Made by a program: the position numbers and the translations under genes. Shown piece after piece: positions 34,207-42,707 of a stretch of 64,000 nt of DNA. Below the pieces are notes generated by a model. The model saw only the letters and a program-made list of their open reading frames with translations, did not search any database and was not told where the DNA came from. The stretch spans positions 105,589-169,588 of the forward strand of contig NZ_JAUDBQ010000010.1 in NCBI RefSeq assembly GCF_030372105.1. Direction: 5' to 3'. The DNA comes from Cellulomonas cellasea. Lineage in GTDB: Bacteria > Actinomycetota > Actinomycetes > Actinomycetales > Cellulomonadaceae. The first letter of the stretch is position 1, and every line of letters starts with the position of its first letter.

Positions 34207-35463
34207 ATGACCACGGCCTACCGGGAACGAGTGATCGACGGGTTGCTGCGCGAGCGCCTGCAATCGTCAGGCGCCGTCGTTCTCGAGGGCCCGAAAGCGT
34301 GCGGCAAGACGTTCACCGCCGAGCAGCATGCCGCCAGCCGTGTGTACCTCGATCAAGACGACGCCGCGATGGCCGCCCTCGACGTCGATCCTGCTCTCGT
34401 CCTGTCCGGCGCCGCGCCTCAACTCGTCGACGAGTGGCAGTTGGCGGCGACCAGGGTGTGGAACCACGTGCGCGCTCAGGTCAATCAGCGTGGCTTGCCT
34501 GGCCAGTACATCCTGACCGGCTCGGCCGTTCCCGTTGACGACGACCGCCGCCACACCGGCGCGGGCCGGTTCGCCCACCTGCGCATGCGTCCCATGAGCC
34601 TGTTCGAGTCGGGGCAGTCCACCGGTGCGATGTCCCTGACGGCCCTCATGGCCGGGGAGCGGCCCACGGCGCCCGCGTCAGGGCTGACAGTGCCCGACCT
34701 GGCCGACCTCGTGGTGCGCGGAGGGTGGCCGTTGAACCTCCCCTTGAGCACCGCGGCGGCGGCACGCGCCAACGCCGACTACCTGCGCACGACGACCGAG
34801 GTGGACATCCCGCGAGTGGACACCCGCCGCGACCCGCAGTTGGCGACCCGCCTGATGGGCGCGCTGGCCCGCAACACGGCGATGGAGCTCAAGGTCGCCC
34901 GTCTGGTCGCAGCCGTCAGCGCCGAAGGGGATCCGGTCGCCCGCAGCACCGCCTACACCTACCTGTCCGTCCTCGAGCGACTCATGCTGATCGAGAACCA
35001 ACCCGCCTGGTCGACCCATCTGCGCTCGCGTGCCCGCCTGCGCACGGCGCCCCGCACGCACTTCGTGGACCCGTCGCTCGCGGCCGCCGCACTGCAGGCC
35101 GGACCGGATCGGCTGTTGGGCGATCTGGAGACTCTGGGCCTCCTGTTCGAGTCCCTCGTCGTGCGCGACCTTCGCGTGTACGGCGATGCGCTCGACGCCG
35201 AGATCTGCCACTACCGGGACAGCAATGGCGCGGAGGTTGACGCGATCGTTCAGACGCGTGGCGGGCAGTGGGGGGCGTTCGAGGTCAAGCTCGGGTCAGC
35301 GTCCATCGACGCGTGGGCCGCCAAACTCCTGAAGTTCGCGTCCGATGTCGACACCGACAAGGCCGGACCGCCGGCGGTCTTGGCCGTCATCACCGGCACC
35401 GGGTACGGGTACACCCGACCGGACGGCGTGGTCGTCGTGCCGATCGGCACGCTGGGCCCGTGA
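34207..35463 (+). CDS. AAA+ ATPase with DUF4143 domain
   Basis: The 418-residue protein has a P-loop VVLEGPKACGKTFTAEQHAA (Walker A GPKACGKT), a Walker B-like VDEWQ segment and sensor GQYILTGSAVP. The middle region LADLVVRGGWPLNLP is typical. The C-terminal DUF4143 region carries EVDAIV-x9-GAFEVKLG, which resembles the PD-(D/E)xK nuclease core. The family is widespread, mobile in distribution and of unclear function; some members are suspected to act in defence or nucleic-acid handling. GGCGGAG precedes the ATG. It stands alone between tRNA-Arg and the glycosidase locus, suggesting acquired DNA. Confidence 0.8.
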   Translation: MTTAYRERVIDGLLRERLQSSGAVVLEGPKACGKTFTAEQHAASRVYLDQDDAAMAALDVDPALVLSGAAPQLVDEWQLAATRVWNHVRAQVNQRGLPGQYILTGSAVPVDDDRRHTGAGRFAHLRMRPMSLFESGQSTGAMSLTALMAGERPTAPASGLTVPDLADLVVRGGWPLNLPLSTAAAARANADYLRTTTEVDIPRVDTRRDPQLATRLMGALARNTAMELKVARLVAAVSAEGDPVARSTAYTYLSVLERLMLIENQPAWSTHLRSRARLRTAPRTHFVDPSLAAAALQAGPDRLLGDLETLGLLFESLVVRDLRVYGDALDAEICHYRDSNGAEVDAIVQTRGGQWGAFEVKLGSASIDAWAAKLLKFASDVDTDKAGPPAVLAVITGTGYGYTRPDGVVVVPIGTLGP

Positions 35464-35670
35464 CCGCGGCAGGCCCAGATCAGTCGACGCCCCAGTACGT
35501 CTTTCCGAGGTTGCGGACCTGCATGGCGAACTCTTGGGAGAGGCGGGGCCGACCCTTCACCAGGGCCCGAAATGGGACCGGGAACAGTCTGATCCGGACG
35601 GCCGCTCCATTCCCAGGCGGACCCCCGCCACGCAGACGCTCTCTCCAGTCTTGCGGCCGATGACCGGGTC
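35464..35670. other. Intergenic gap without a supported gene
   Basis: This 207-bp gap separates the DUF4143 ATPase gene from the convergent giant GH3 gene. On the minus strand an open frame ends at 35483 with PRLSQEFAMQVRNLGKTYWG and two more residues. It has no start or recognisable family and runs into the GH3 gene, so it may be a gene remnant or chance. No terminator hairpin is evident. Confidence 0.4.
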
Positions 35671-38600
35671 CTACCGCACCAACAGGATCCGCGGGAGGGT
35701 CACGGTGCCCGTGTAGTTCTGGTCGCCGCTGTAGTGGACGAGGACCAGGGACGTGCGGGTCCGGTCGGGCAGCCGCAGGCTCGCGGCGCCGTCGGGGCCG
35801 AGTGCGGCGGTGACCGTCGGCCCGCCGATGACCACGGCGCTCACGGTCCCGGTGGGGATGACGCCCGCGACTCCGTGGACCTTCGCCTGGATGGCCTTCG
35901 GGTCGTCGCGGCGGACGGTCCAGTCGGTGCCGGCGGTGGAGAGCGACGGGAGGGCGCGGGTGACGACGTACCGGCCCGGGTCGGAGGACGACGGCGCGAC
36001 CTCGCCTGTGCCGCGGTAGGCGGCGACGACCTCATGCGCGCCGGCCGGCACGCTGTCGGGCAGGGCGATGCGGGCCTGTGCGCGCTCCGGCCCCGCGGCC
36101 ACGAGGTCGCCGGTCGCGACGACCTGGCCGTCGACCAGCAGGTCGACCGTGCCGCTGGGCGTGGCGCCCTCCGCGCGCACGGTGACCGTCGCGGTGGCGC
36201 CGTGGCCGAAGGGCGTCCGCTCGCGTGAGAGGCGCAGCGTCGTCGTGGACTCGGCGGGCTCCGGCAGATCGATCCCCGCAGCGGCCGCCAGCAGTGTGGC
36301 GGCCTCGCCGGCGCGGCCGGACATGAGGGCGTGCTCGGCGTCGGCGGTGAGCCGCACGGCGCCATCGGCGCCCGCCCCCGTCACGACGGAGGCCTGGGCC
36401 ACGTCGCGCACGACCGACAGGACCAGGTCCGCCTCGGGTGTCCAGTCGCCGTCGAACGTGCCCGCTGCCGTGGTGAGCAGGCGCACCGCCTGCGTCGTCG
36501 CCTCGGGCGTCGCGGCGAGCGCGTCGCCCTCCCACACATCGGCGTCGAGCACCGCCTGCACCGCGTCGCGCTGGGCGCCTGGCTCGAGCGCCGCGACGGC
36601 GTCGACCAGTCGGATGCGCTGCGCGTCGGTGCGCAGGCCCCAGCCGTAGGCGTACAGCGGCGTGGACGTCGCATCGCCCACGTTCACTGGGACGCTGGCG
36701 GCCGTCGCGGGCCACGAGATCGGCAAGCGCCCGGTGAATGGCTGCTCGCCGAACAGGACGTCCGCGACGCCTGCGCCCTCCGAGCCGGGCAGCCACGACG
36801 CGACGAGCGCGTCGATGGCGTCGAGGCGGTCGGTGACGAGTTGCGGGCGGCCCGCGACGACGAGGACGACGCACTCCATCGCGCCGCAGACCGCGTCGAT
36901 CGCGGCGCGGTCCGCCGCGGGGAGCTCGAGGCTGCGGCCGTTGTTGCCGACGTCGCCGATGCCCTCGGCGTACGAGGGCTCGCCCACGACGACGACTCCG
37001 ACGTCAGCGCCGGTCATGGGCGCTGACGCGTCGGCCGAATAGGTCACCTCGGCGCCCGGCGCGGCCGCGCGGATGCCCTCGAGGATCGACGTGCCCGGCG
37101 TGATGTCGCCCGATCCGCCCTGCCACGAGATCGTCCAGCCGCCCATCTGGTGGCCCAGGTCGTCGGCGTTCGAGCCCGCGACGTAGAGGTGCTGGTCGCG
37201 GCCGAGCGGCAGGACGTCGCTGTTCTTGAGCAGCACCTGTGACTCAGCGGCTGCCTCGCGCGCCACGGCCCGGTGCTCGGCCGAGCCGACGTCGTCCGCA
37301 TGCGTGCGGTCGGCGAGCGGCTGCTCGAACAGGCCCAGGTGCATCTTCGCGGTGAGGATGCGGCGCACCGCGTCGTCGACGCGCTCCTGGGTCACGGCGC
37401 CGCTCTCGACGTTCTGCGTGAGGGACGTGACGAACGCGCCGAAGTTGTACGGCGCCATCGCCATGTCGAGCCCCGAGTTGACGCTGCGCGCGACCTTCTC
37501 GGTGTACGTGCCGCCGGGCAGCTTGTCGATGCCCTCCCAGTCGCTGACCAGGAACCCCTCGAAGCCGAGGTCGCCCTTGAGCACGTCGGTGTTGAGCTGC
37601 GTGTGCTCGTGCATGCGCAGCGGGCCGGCGCCCAGGTCCACCGCCGAGTAGGACGGCATGATCGAGCCGACGCCGGCCTCGATCGCGGGGACGTAGGGGT
37701 CGCCGTGCACCCGCAGCAACTCGGCGAGCGAGCTCGCGTAGGTGATGCCCTGGTCGATCGGGTACCCGGAGCCAGCGAGGGACGGCTCGTAACGCGTGCC
37801 GCCGTCGCCGAGCCAGTGCTTGGCCGTCGCGAGCACCCGCCCGGGCCCGGACAGGTTCGTCGGGTCAGAGCCTTGCAGGCCGACGATGGCGTCGTCGGCG
37901 AGCACCGAGACGAGCGCCGGGTCCTCGCCGAACGACTCGTAGCTGCGGCCCCACCGCTCGTCGCGCGTGACGCACAGGCACGCCGCGAACGTCCACGGCA
38001 CCCCCGTCGCCCGGGTCTCAACGGCCGTCGCCTCGCCGACGCGGCGGACCAGGTCGGGGTCGCGCGCGGCGCCCAGGCCGCTGTTGTGCGGGAAGATCGT
38101 CGCCCCGACCACGTTGTTGTGGCCGTGCACGGCGTCCACGCCGTAGATCAGCGGGATCTGCAAGCGCGTCGAGAGGGCCTGGCGCTGGAACGCGTCGACC
38201 ATGTCCGCCCAGCCGGCCGCCGTGTTGTCCTGCGGCACCGATCCGCCGCCCGAGAGCACCGACCCGAGCCCCAGCGCGGCGATCTGCGCGGGGGACTGCA
38301 GGCCCAGGCGCTCGGCCTGCGCCATCTGGCCGACCTTCTCCGCGAGCGTCATCCGCCCGAGCAGGTCGGTGACGCGCTCCTCGACGGGGCGCGCGGTGTC
38401 GAGGTACGCCGCGCCCACCGCGTTGAGCACGACCCGCGCCGACGTGGCCGCGCCGCCGTCCGCCGCCAGGGCCAGCGTGAACGAGCGCGCGTCGTCCTCG
38501 GTGGCGGTGACGGCCGTCGGGACCTTGACCACCTGCTCGGCGCCCGAGGCCGCGCCGGCCGCGAACGTCAGAGTCCCGGTGGTGGCGGTGTAGTGCGTGC

Positions 38601-40797
38601 CGGCCTCGGCGGTGCCCGGCTGGTCGGCGTACGTGACCGTCACGGGCGCGGGAAGGGGCTCGCCGTCGGTGGTGGTCACGCGCACCCGGACCTGCGCGGT
38701 CTCGCCCGGGTCCACGAGGACGACGTCGTCCACGGGGGCGACGCGCACCGTCGGCGCGGGAACCGCCGAGCCGTACAGCGCGACGTCGTCGACGGCGAAC
38801 CGCACAGGCTGCGCGGCGCCGGGGACCATCGTCAGGGCGTAGCCCCATGCGGAGGTGAGGTCGAGCGTCCCGTTGCGGGTCGCGGCGTCGCCCGGCTGGT
38901 AGCCGCCGAGCCGGAAGTCCGCGAACGGGATCTCGACGACGCGCCACCGGCTGCCCTCGGGCGACCAGGTGTCCTTGAACGTCGCGGCCCACAACTCGGA
39001 GTGCTCGCCGTCGGGGCCGCCGTCCTTGAGCTCGACCTTGATGTCCGCGCCCGCCGTCGGAGACGCCGGCCGCGTGTCTTGCGACGCGTACCAGAGCAGG
39101 CGGATGCCCCGGTAGGAGCTCCAGTCCTGCGGCGCCGCGAGGTTGTGGCTGTAGCCGCCCCAGCCGCCGCCGGGGATGAGGTACTCGCCCGCGAGCACGT
39201 GGTTCCCCGTCGGCCCTCCCTCACGGTCCTGCTGCTCCACGCCCAGCGAGACCTGCGCGCCGTCGGAGCCCCAGGTGAAGTGCCCGACGGTGGCGCCTGG
39301 CGCCGCGAATGGCACGTCGCCCTCGAAGTCTTGGATCGACGTGGCCCGGTCGTAGAGGGCCACGTCGTCGAACTGCCAGTCGCCGGCGCCGAGGTCGGTC
39401 AGCGTGACCGCGAAGCCGGTGGACGCGGCCGGGTTGAAGCGCGCGTCGGAGGTCGGATTCCCCTTGAGCCGCAGTTGCGCGAACGCCGTGCTGACCAGCC
39501 GCCATCCGGCGGCGTCGTCGACGATCGAGCGCTCGAAGAGCTGGCCGCCGCTCTTGAGTTCGAACCGCAGCAGCCCGCCTGAGCCGGTCCCGCGGAACCA
39601 GAAGGCGAACCCGTCATGCGCCGACCAGTCGGCTGGCGCGGCGAGGTCGTGCGTGAAGCCGAACCAGTCGCCGGCGGCCGGTACGCCGCCGACGAGCGCC
39701 TGGAGCGCACGGTTGCCCGCGGGCGCGCCGTCACGGTCCGCCGCGACGGTCGAGAGCGCCGGGGTCACCGGCGCGGCGCTGCCCCAGCTCGTGTAGTCAG
39801 CGGGCACGCCCGACTCGAAATCGTCGAGCACCTGCACCGCGCCGACGTCCGGCAGGTCGCCGTGCGGGGTGATCGTCACCGTCGACGTGGTGCGGCCGCC
39901 CAGCAAGGCGCCCGTCGGGTCGGTGAGGGTCAGCACGACAGTCGTGACCGGCGCCAGCGGGCCGTGGTCGACGGTGTGCAGCGCGACGTGCTGCGTCGTG
40001 GCGCCAGCGGGGAACGTCACGACCTCCTCGAGGGCGGTGTAGTCCGCGCCCGGGACGGCCGTGCCGCCGGTCGACGTCACGCGCACCGACACGTCTGCGT
40101 CGGCAGGGGCGTTGAGCACGAGCGGCACTGTCGCCGTCCCGCCCGCAGGCGTCGACGTGGCCCCGCGCGCGAACGACACCGCGACGTCGTCGGGCACGCC
40201 CAGCACTTCGAGCGAGTAGAGCGAGTACCCGTACCAGTGCGGGCGCGCCGGGTCCCAGTCGAAGGAGACGCGCTCGAGCATGGCGACGCGCAAGTAGCGG
40301 GCGTTGGCTGGGGCCTCGAAGGCGACGGTGTCGGACCCGCCGTCGCTGGCCACCGTGGCGACCGTGGCCCAGCTCGCCTCGTCCTCGGGCGCCGTGGCCG
40401 CGACCTGGACCTCATACGACGCGGCGTAGGCGGCCTCCCAGGCGAGCGCGACGCCGTCGATGGCTGCCGACGTGCCGAGGTCGACCTGAAGCCACGCGGT
40501 GAACTCGACGTCCTCGTCGGGCCCATTGCCGCTGGCCCACCGGGTGCCGGGGTCGCCGTCGATCGCATGCGCCGCGGGGAAGGCGCCGTCGGCGTCGTCC
40601 TGTGAGGCGGATGCTGTGGCGACGCCGGTCCGTGCGAGGTCTGTCGCCGCGAGCGCTGGTGTGGCGGTGGTGACCAGGGCGCCGGGGACGAGCATCGCGA
40701 GGAGGCCGACGGTGGCGGCGCGTCGCCGTCGCCGCGGTGGAGGCGCCCCCGGCGTTGAGCGTCGGGCAGACGGAAACGTGCGCAGGGCTCCGGACAC
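35671..40797 (-). CDS. Secreted multidomain GH3 family beta-glycosidase
   Basis: The 1708-residue exported enzyme has a twin-basic signal peptide ending near TPALAATD. Reading from the N-terminus: an F5/8-type carbohydrate-binding domain (about 50-200), a Calx-beta-like domain (205-310), two CBM11/CIA30-like binding domains (325-485 and 490-685, each ending in a FDDVALY or VDDVALY motif), a second Calx-beta (695-795), a GH3 catalytic part (805-1420) and C-terminal Ig-like repeats (1480-1708). The catalytic nucleophile is D1086 in FEGFLVSDWEGID. GH3 members release glucose, xylose or related residues from oligosaccharides. The GTG start has AAAGGAG upstream. It lies 73 bp after the GH43 gene in the same direction, probably one transcript. 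Confidence 0.88.
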   Translation of the reverse strand: MSGALRTFPSARRSTPGAPPPRRRRRAATVGLLAMLVPGALVTTATPALAATDLARTGVATASASQDDADGAFPAAHAIDGDPGTRWASGNGPDEDVEFTAWLQVDLGTSAAIDGVALAWEAAYAASYEVQVAATAPEDEASWATVATVASDGGSDTVAFEAPANARYLRVAMLERVSFDWDPARPHWYGYSLYSLEVLGVPDDVAVSFARGATSTPAGGTATVPLVLNAPADADVSVRVTSTGGTAVPGADYTALEEVVTFPAGATTQHVALHTVDHGPLAPVTTVVLTLTDPTGALLGGRTTSTVTITPHGDLPDVGAVQVLDDFESGVPADYTSWGSAAPVTPALSTVAADRDGAPAGNRALQALVGGVPAAGDWFGFTHDLAAPADWSAHDGFAFWFRGTGSGGLLRFELKSGGQLFERSIVDDAAGWRLVSTAFAQLRLKGNPTSDARFNPAASTGFAVTLTDLGAGDWQFDDVALYDRATSIQDFEGDVPFAAPGATVGHFTWGSDGAQVSLGVEQQDREGGPTGNHVLAGEYLIPGGGWGGYSHNLAAPQDWSSYRGIRLLWYASQDTRPASPTAGADIKVELKDGGPDGEHSELWAATFKDTWSPEGSRWRVVEIPFADFRLGGYQPGDAATRNGTLDLTSAWGYALTMVPGAAQPVRFAVDDVALYGSAVPAPTVRVAPVDDVVLVDPGETAQVRVRVTTTDGEPLPAPVTVTYADQPGTAEAGTHYTATTGTLTFAAGAASGAEQVVKVPTAVTATEDDARSFTLALAADGGAATSARVVLNAVGAAYLDTARPVEERVTDLLGRMTLAEKVGQMAQAERLGLQSPAQIAALGLGSVLSGGGSVPQDNTAAGWADMVDAFQRQALSTRLQIPLIYGVDAVHGHNNVVGATIFPHNSGLGAARDPDLVRRVGEATAVETRATGVPWTFAACLCVTRDERWGRSYESFGEDPALVSVLADDAIVGLQGSDPTNLSGPGRVLATAKHWLGDGGTRYEPSLAGSGYPIDQGITYASSLAELLRVHGDPYVPAIEAGVGSIMPSYSAVDLGAGPLRMHEHTQLNTDVLKGDLGFEGFLVSDWEGIDKLPGGTYTEKVARSVNSGLDMAMAPYNFGAFVTSLTQNVESGAVTQERVDDAVRRILTAKMHLGLFEQPLADRTHADDVGSAEHRAVAREAAAESQVLLKNSDVLPLGRDQHLYVAGSNADDLGHQMGGWTISWQGGSGDITPGTSILEGIRAAAPGAEVTYSADASAPMTGADVGVVVVGEPSYAEGIGDVGNNGRSLELPAADRAAIDAVCGAMECVVLVVAGRPQLVTDRLDAIDALVASWLPGSEGAGVADVLFGEQPFTGRLPISWPATAASVPVNVGDATSTPLYAYGWGLRTDAQRIRLVDAVAALEPGAQRDAVQAVLDADVWEGDALAATPEATTQAVRLLTTAAGTFDGDWTPEADLVLSVVRDVAQASVVTGAGADGAVRLTADAEHALMSGRAGEAATLLAAAAGIDLPEPAESTTTLRLSRERTPFGHGATATVTVRAEGATPSGTVDLLVDGQVVATGDLVAAGPERAQARIALPDSVPAGAHEVVAAYRGTGEVAPSSSDPGRYVVTRALPSLSTAGTDWTVRRDDPKAIQAKVHGVAGVIPTGTVSAVVIGGPTVTAALGPDGAASLRLPDRTRTSLVLVHYSGDQNYTGTVTLPRILLVR

Positions 40798-40870
40798 CGT
40801 TCACTCCTTTGTGAGACGACGACACCTCACGTAAGCACGAGACAGGTCTAGGCCACTAGCCCGAAAGAGG

Positions 40871-42370
40871 TCACAAATCGGTAACGGGACGGTTTGAGGT
40901 GTTGCCAGAGTCCTCATCGGCCGTGACGAAGGTGAAGGCCGCGAAGTCGAGAGCGCCGACGCCCTCGAACCTCAGATACAACGGCCGCGTGCCGCCGGGT
41001 ATCGCGCAATCGACCCGGTGCGCCGTGAAGCGCTTCGAGCCCACGTCGAGGGAGGAGGCGCCCCCCACCCGGGAGAAGTCGACGGTGTCGGAGGCGACGA
41101 CCCGGCCGCGGAACGTGCCGCGCACCTCGAGCTCCAAGGCCACCACCGCGTCGCAGGCGAAGTGCTTGAAGCCGACGACAGTCCCGTCACGGACATTGGC
41201 GACGTGCTGGGACTCGGTCGTCGAGGAGTCCGGGTGCTCCTGCGTCAGGTAGGGGTGGGCGCGCAGCCGCCACCGCGCGAACGGCATGTCGTACCGGGCG
41301 GCCCCGTCACGGCCGATCAGGTGGCAGGCGATCGACGCGGGATAGCGCCCCCGGCCACGCAGCGGGCCTCCGTTGAGGCCGCAGCTGGTCACCTCGGCCT
41401 GGGCGAACCCGCCGCCGTCGAGGCGCACGAGGCGTTCGGCGCACCCCTGGCGCGAATACGAGTGCCGATGGGTCTGGCGGTGGTAGAACACGTGCCACTC
41501 GTCCTTGATCGAGACGATGCCCCCATGCGTGTTCCCGAGGTAGTTCACCGCGTGGCGCTCGGTCGGCCGCCCGTCGAGGAACACGTCGCCCAAGTCGACG
41601 AGGGTGCCGCCAAAGGCGAACGGCCCCTCGGGATGGTCGGCCATGGCGTAGCAGAGCTCGTGGTTGTGCTCCGAGGAGTAGACGAAGCAGTAGCGGCCGT
41701 CGACCTTGCGGATCGAGCTCGCCTCGAAGAACGCGTGGTCCGTGAACGCCCCCTCACGACCGCGGGCCGGGAAGAGCAGAGACGGCCCGGAGCGGATCGT
41801 CAGCATGTCTGGCTCGAGCCGGAGGACGACGCCGCCCTCGTGGGTGAGCCTTCGAAAACGTGAGAGGACGCGCGGGGTCTTCCGCGCGAATCCCGAGTAC
41901 AGGTAGACCGATCCGTCGTCGTCGACCAGCACCCCGGGGTCGAAGGGGAACGGGTCGCCCGAGGACTCGCCCCACAGGCGGCCGTCGGGGAACCGGACGT
42001 GGCCGAGGAACTCGAACCGGCCCGCGGGCTCGTCGCAGACCGCAACCGACATCAGGCCCACGAAGTCGAGCGCGTAGAACAGGTAGTACCTGCCATCGGG
42101 ACCGCGCACCACGTCGGGCGCGTACATCGACCGCCAGCCGAGCCGATTGCGCGGGTCCTGCCGCTTGCCGTAGATGACGCCCTCGTGGCGCCACGCCGAC
42201 AGGTCGTCGACGCTCGCCGACCAGCACACGTAGTCGTTCAGGCAGAAGAGCCGGGAGCCGAAACGGTCATGCGAGCCGTAGACGTACACGCGGTCACCGA
42301 ACACCCGCGGCTCATCGTCCGGCACGTACTCCCACGTCGGCAGATAGGGGTTCAGGGCCTGGCCGTCCAC
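40871..42370 (-). CDS. Glycoside hydrolase family 43-like protein, intracellular
   Basis: The 499-residue protein is a five-bladed propeller glycosidase. It opens LNPYLPTWEYVPDDEPRVFG with the likely base Asp at 18 or 19. The pKa-modulating Asp is D86 in WRSMYAPDVVRG. The acid is probably E216 in HAFFEASSIRKVDGRY. A C-terminal region from about residue 360 looks like a beta-sandwich accessory domain. No signal peptide is present, so it works on imported oligosaccharides, likely arabinosides or xylosides. The GTG at 42370 is favoured by GAGGAGG 8 nt upstream; an ATG at 42397 is possible. It is divergent from the lipoprotein GH3 gene. Confidence 0.8.
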   Translation of the reverse strand: MDGQALNPYLPTWEYVPDDEPRVFGDRVYVYGSHDRFGSRLFCLNDYVCWSASVDDLSAWRHEGVIYGKRQDPRNRLGWRSMYAPDVVRGPDGRYYLFYALDFVGLMSVAVCDEPAGRFEFLGHVRFPDGRLWGESSGDPFPFDPGVLVDDDGSVYLYSGFARKTPRVLSRFRRLTHEGGVVLRLEPDMLTIRSGPSLLFPARGREGAFTDHAFFEASSIRKVDGRYCFVYSSEHNHELCYAMADHPEGPFAFGGTLVDLGDVFLDGRPTERHAVNYLGNTHGGIVSIKDEWHVFYHRQTHRHSYSRQGCAERLVRLDGGGFAQAEVTSCGLNGGPLRGRGRYPASIACHLIGRDGAARYDMPFARWRLRAHPYLTQEHPDSSTTESQHVANVRDGTVVGFKHFACDAVVALELEVRGTFRGRVVASDTVDFSRVGGASSLDVGSKRFTAHRVDCAIPGGTRPLYLRFEGVGALDFAAFTFVTADEDSGNTSNRPVTDL

Positions 42371-42707
42371 GCCGCGCACCTCCTCGTCTCGCCTCATCCC
42401 GGCTGGGCGTGAGCCGCCCGAGAGCCGGGCCGAGTTGTAGCACGGGACGACGCCCGAGGGCCTGTCTCCGTGATGGTTCCGTGACCTCCGCTGCTGTTCG
42501 TCCACCGAAATCGACAGAACATGCCTCCCGGCCAGGGGGGCGCCACGGCCGTGCCTACGTTGACGTCGCGGCACCCGGACCACGACGTCCGGGGCCGCGT
42601 TCGGTTCGCTTCAGTGCGCTGTGTCGCGCACGTGCCGCGTGCCCCGCCCGAAGCCGGTGCGGTGCCCACGGCGCGCGGGCAGGGCCGCAGACGACAAGGG
42701 AAGGTCG
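42371..42707. promoter_or_regulatory. Divergent promoter region between GH43 and lipoprotein GH3 genes
   Basis: This 337-bp stretch must hold both promoters. A 6-bp inverted repeat CCGGAC-N6-GTCCGG lies near 42576-42593. I found no clear LacI-type palindrome or consensus -35/-10 pair, and no small ORF with a credible ribosome site. Confidence 0.35.

Noticed and set aside
33892..35463. Integrated element at tRNA-Arg
   Set aside because: No integrase and no second copy of the tRNA 3' end could be found downstream. Acquisition of the DUF4143 gene remains possible but unproven.
42371..42707. LacI-family operator (CebR-like palindrome) for the glycosidase genes
   Set aside because: No TGGGAGCGCTCCCA-like or comparable palindrome was found; only a 6-bp inverted repeat near 42576.
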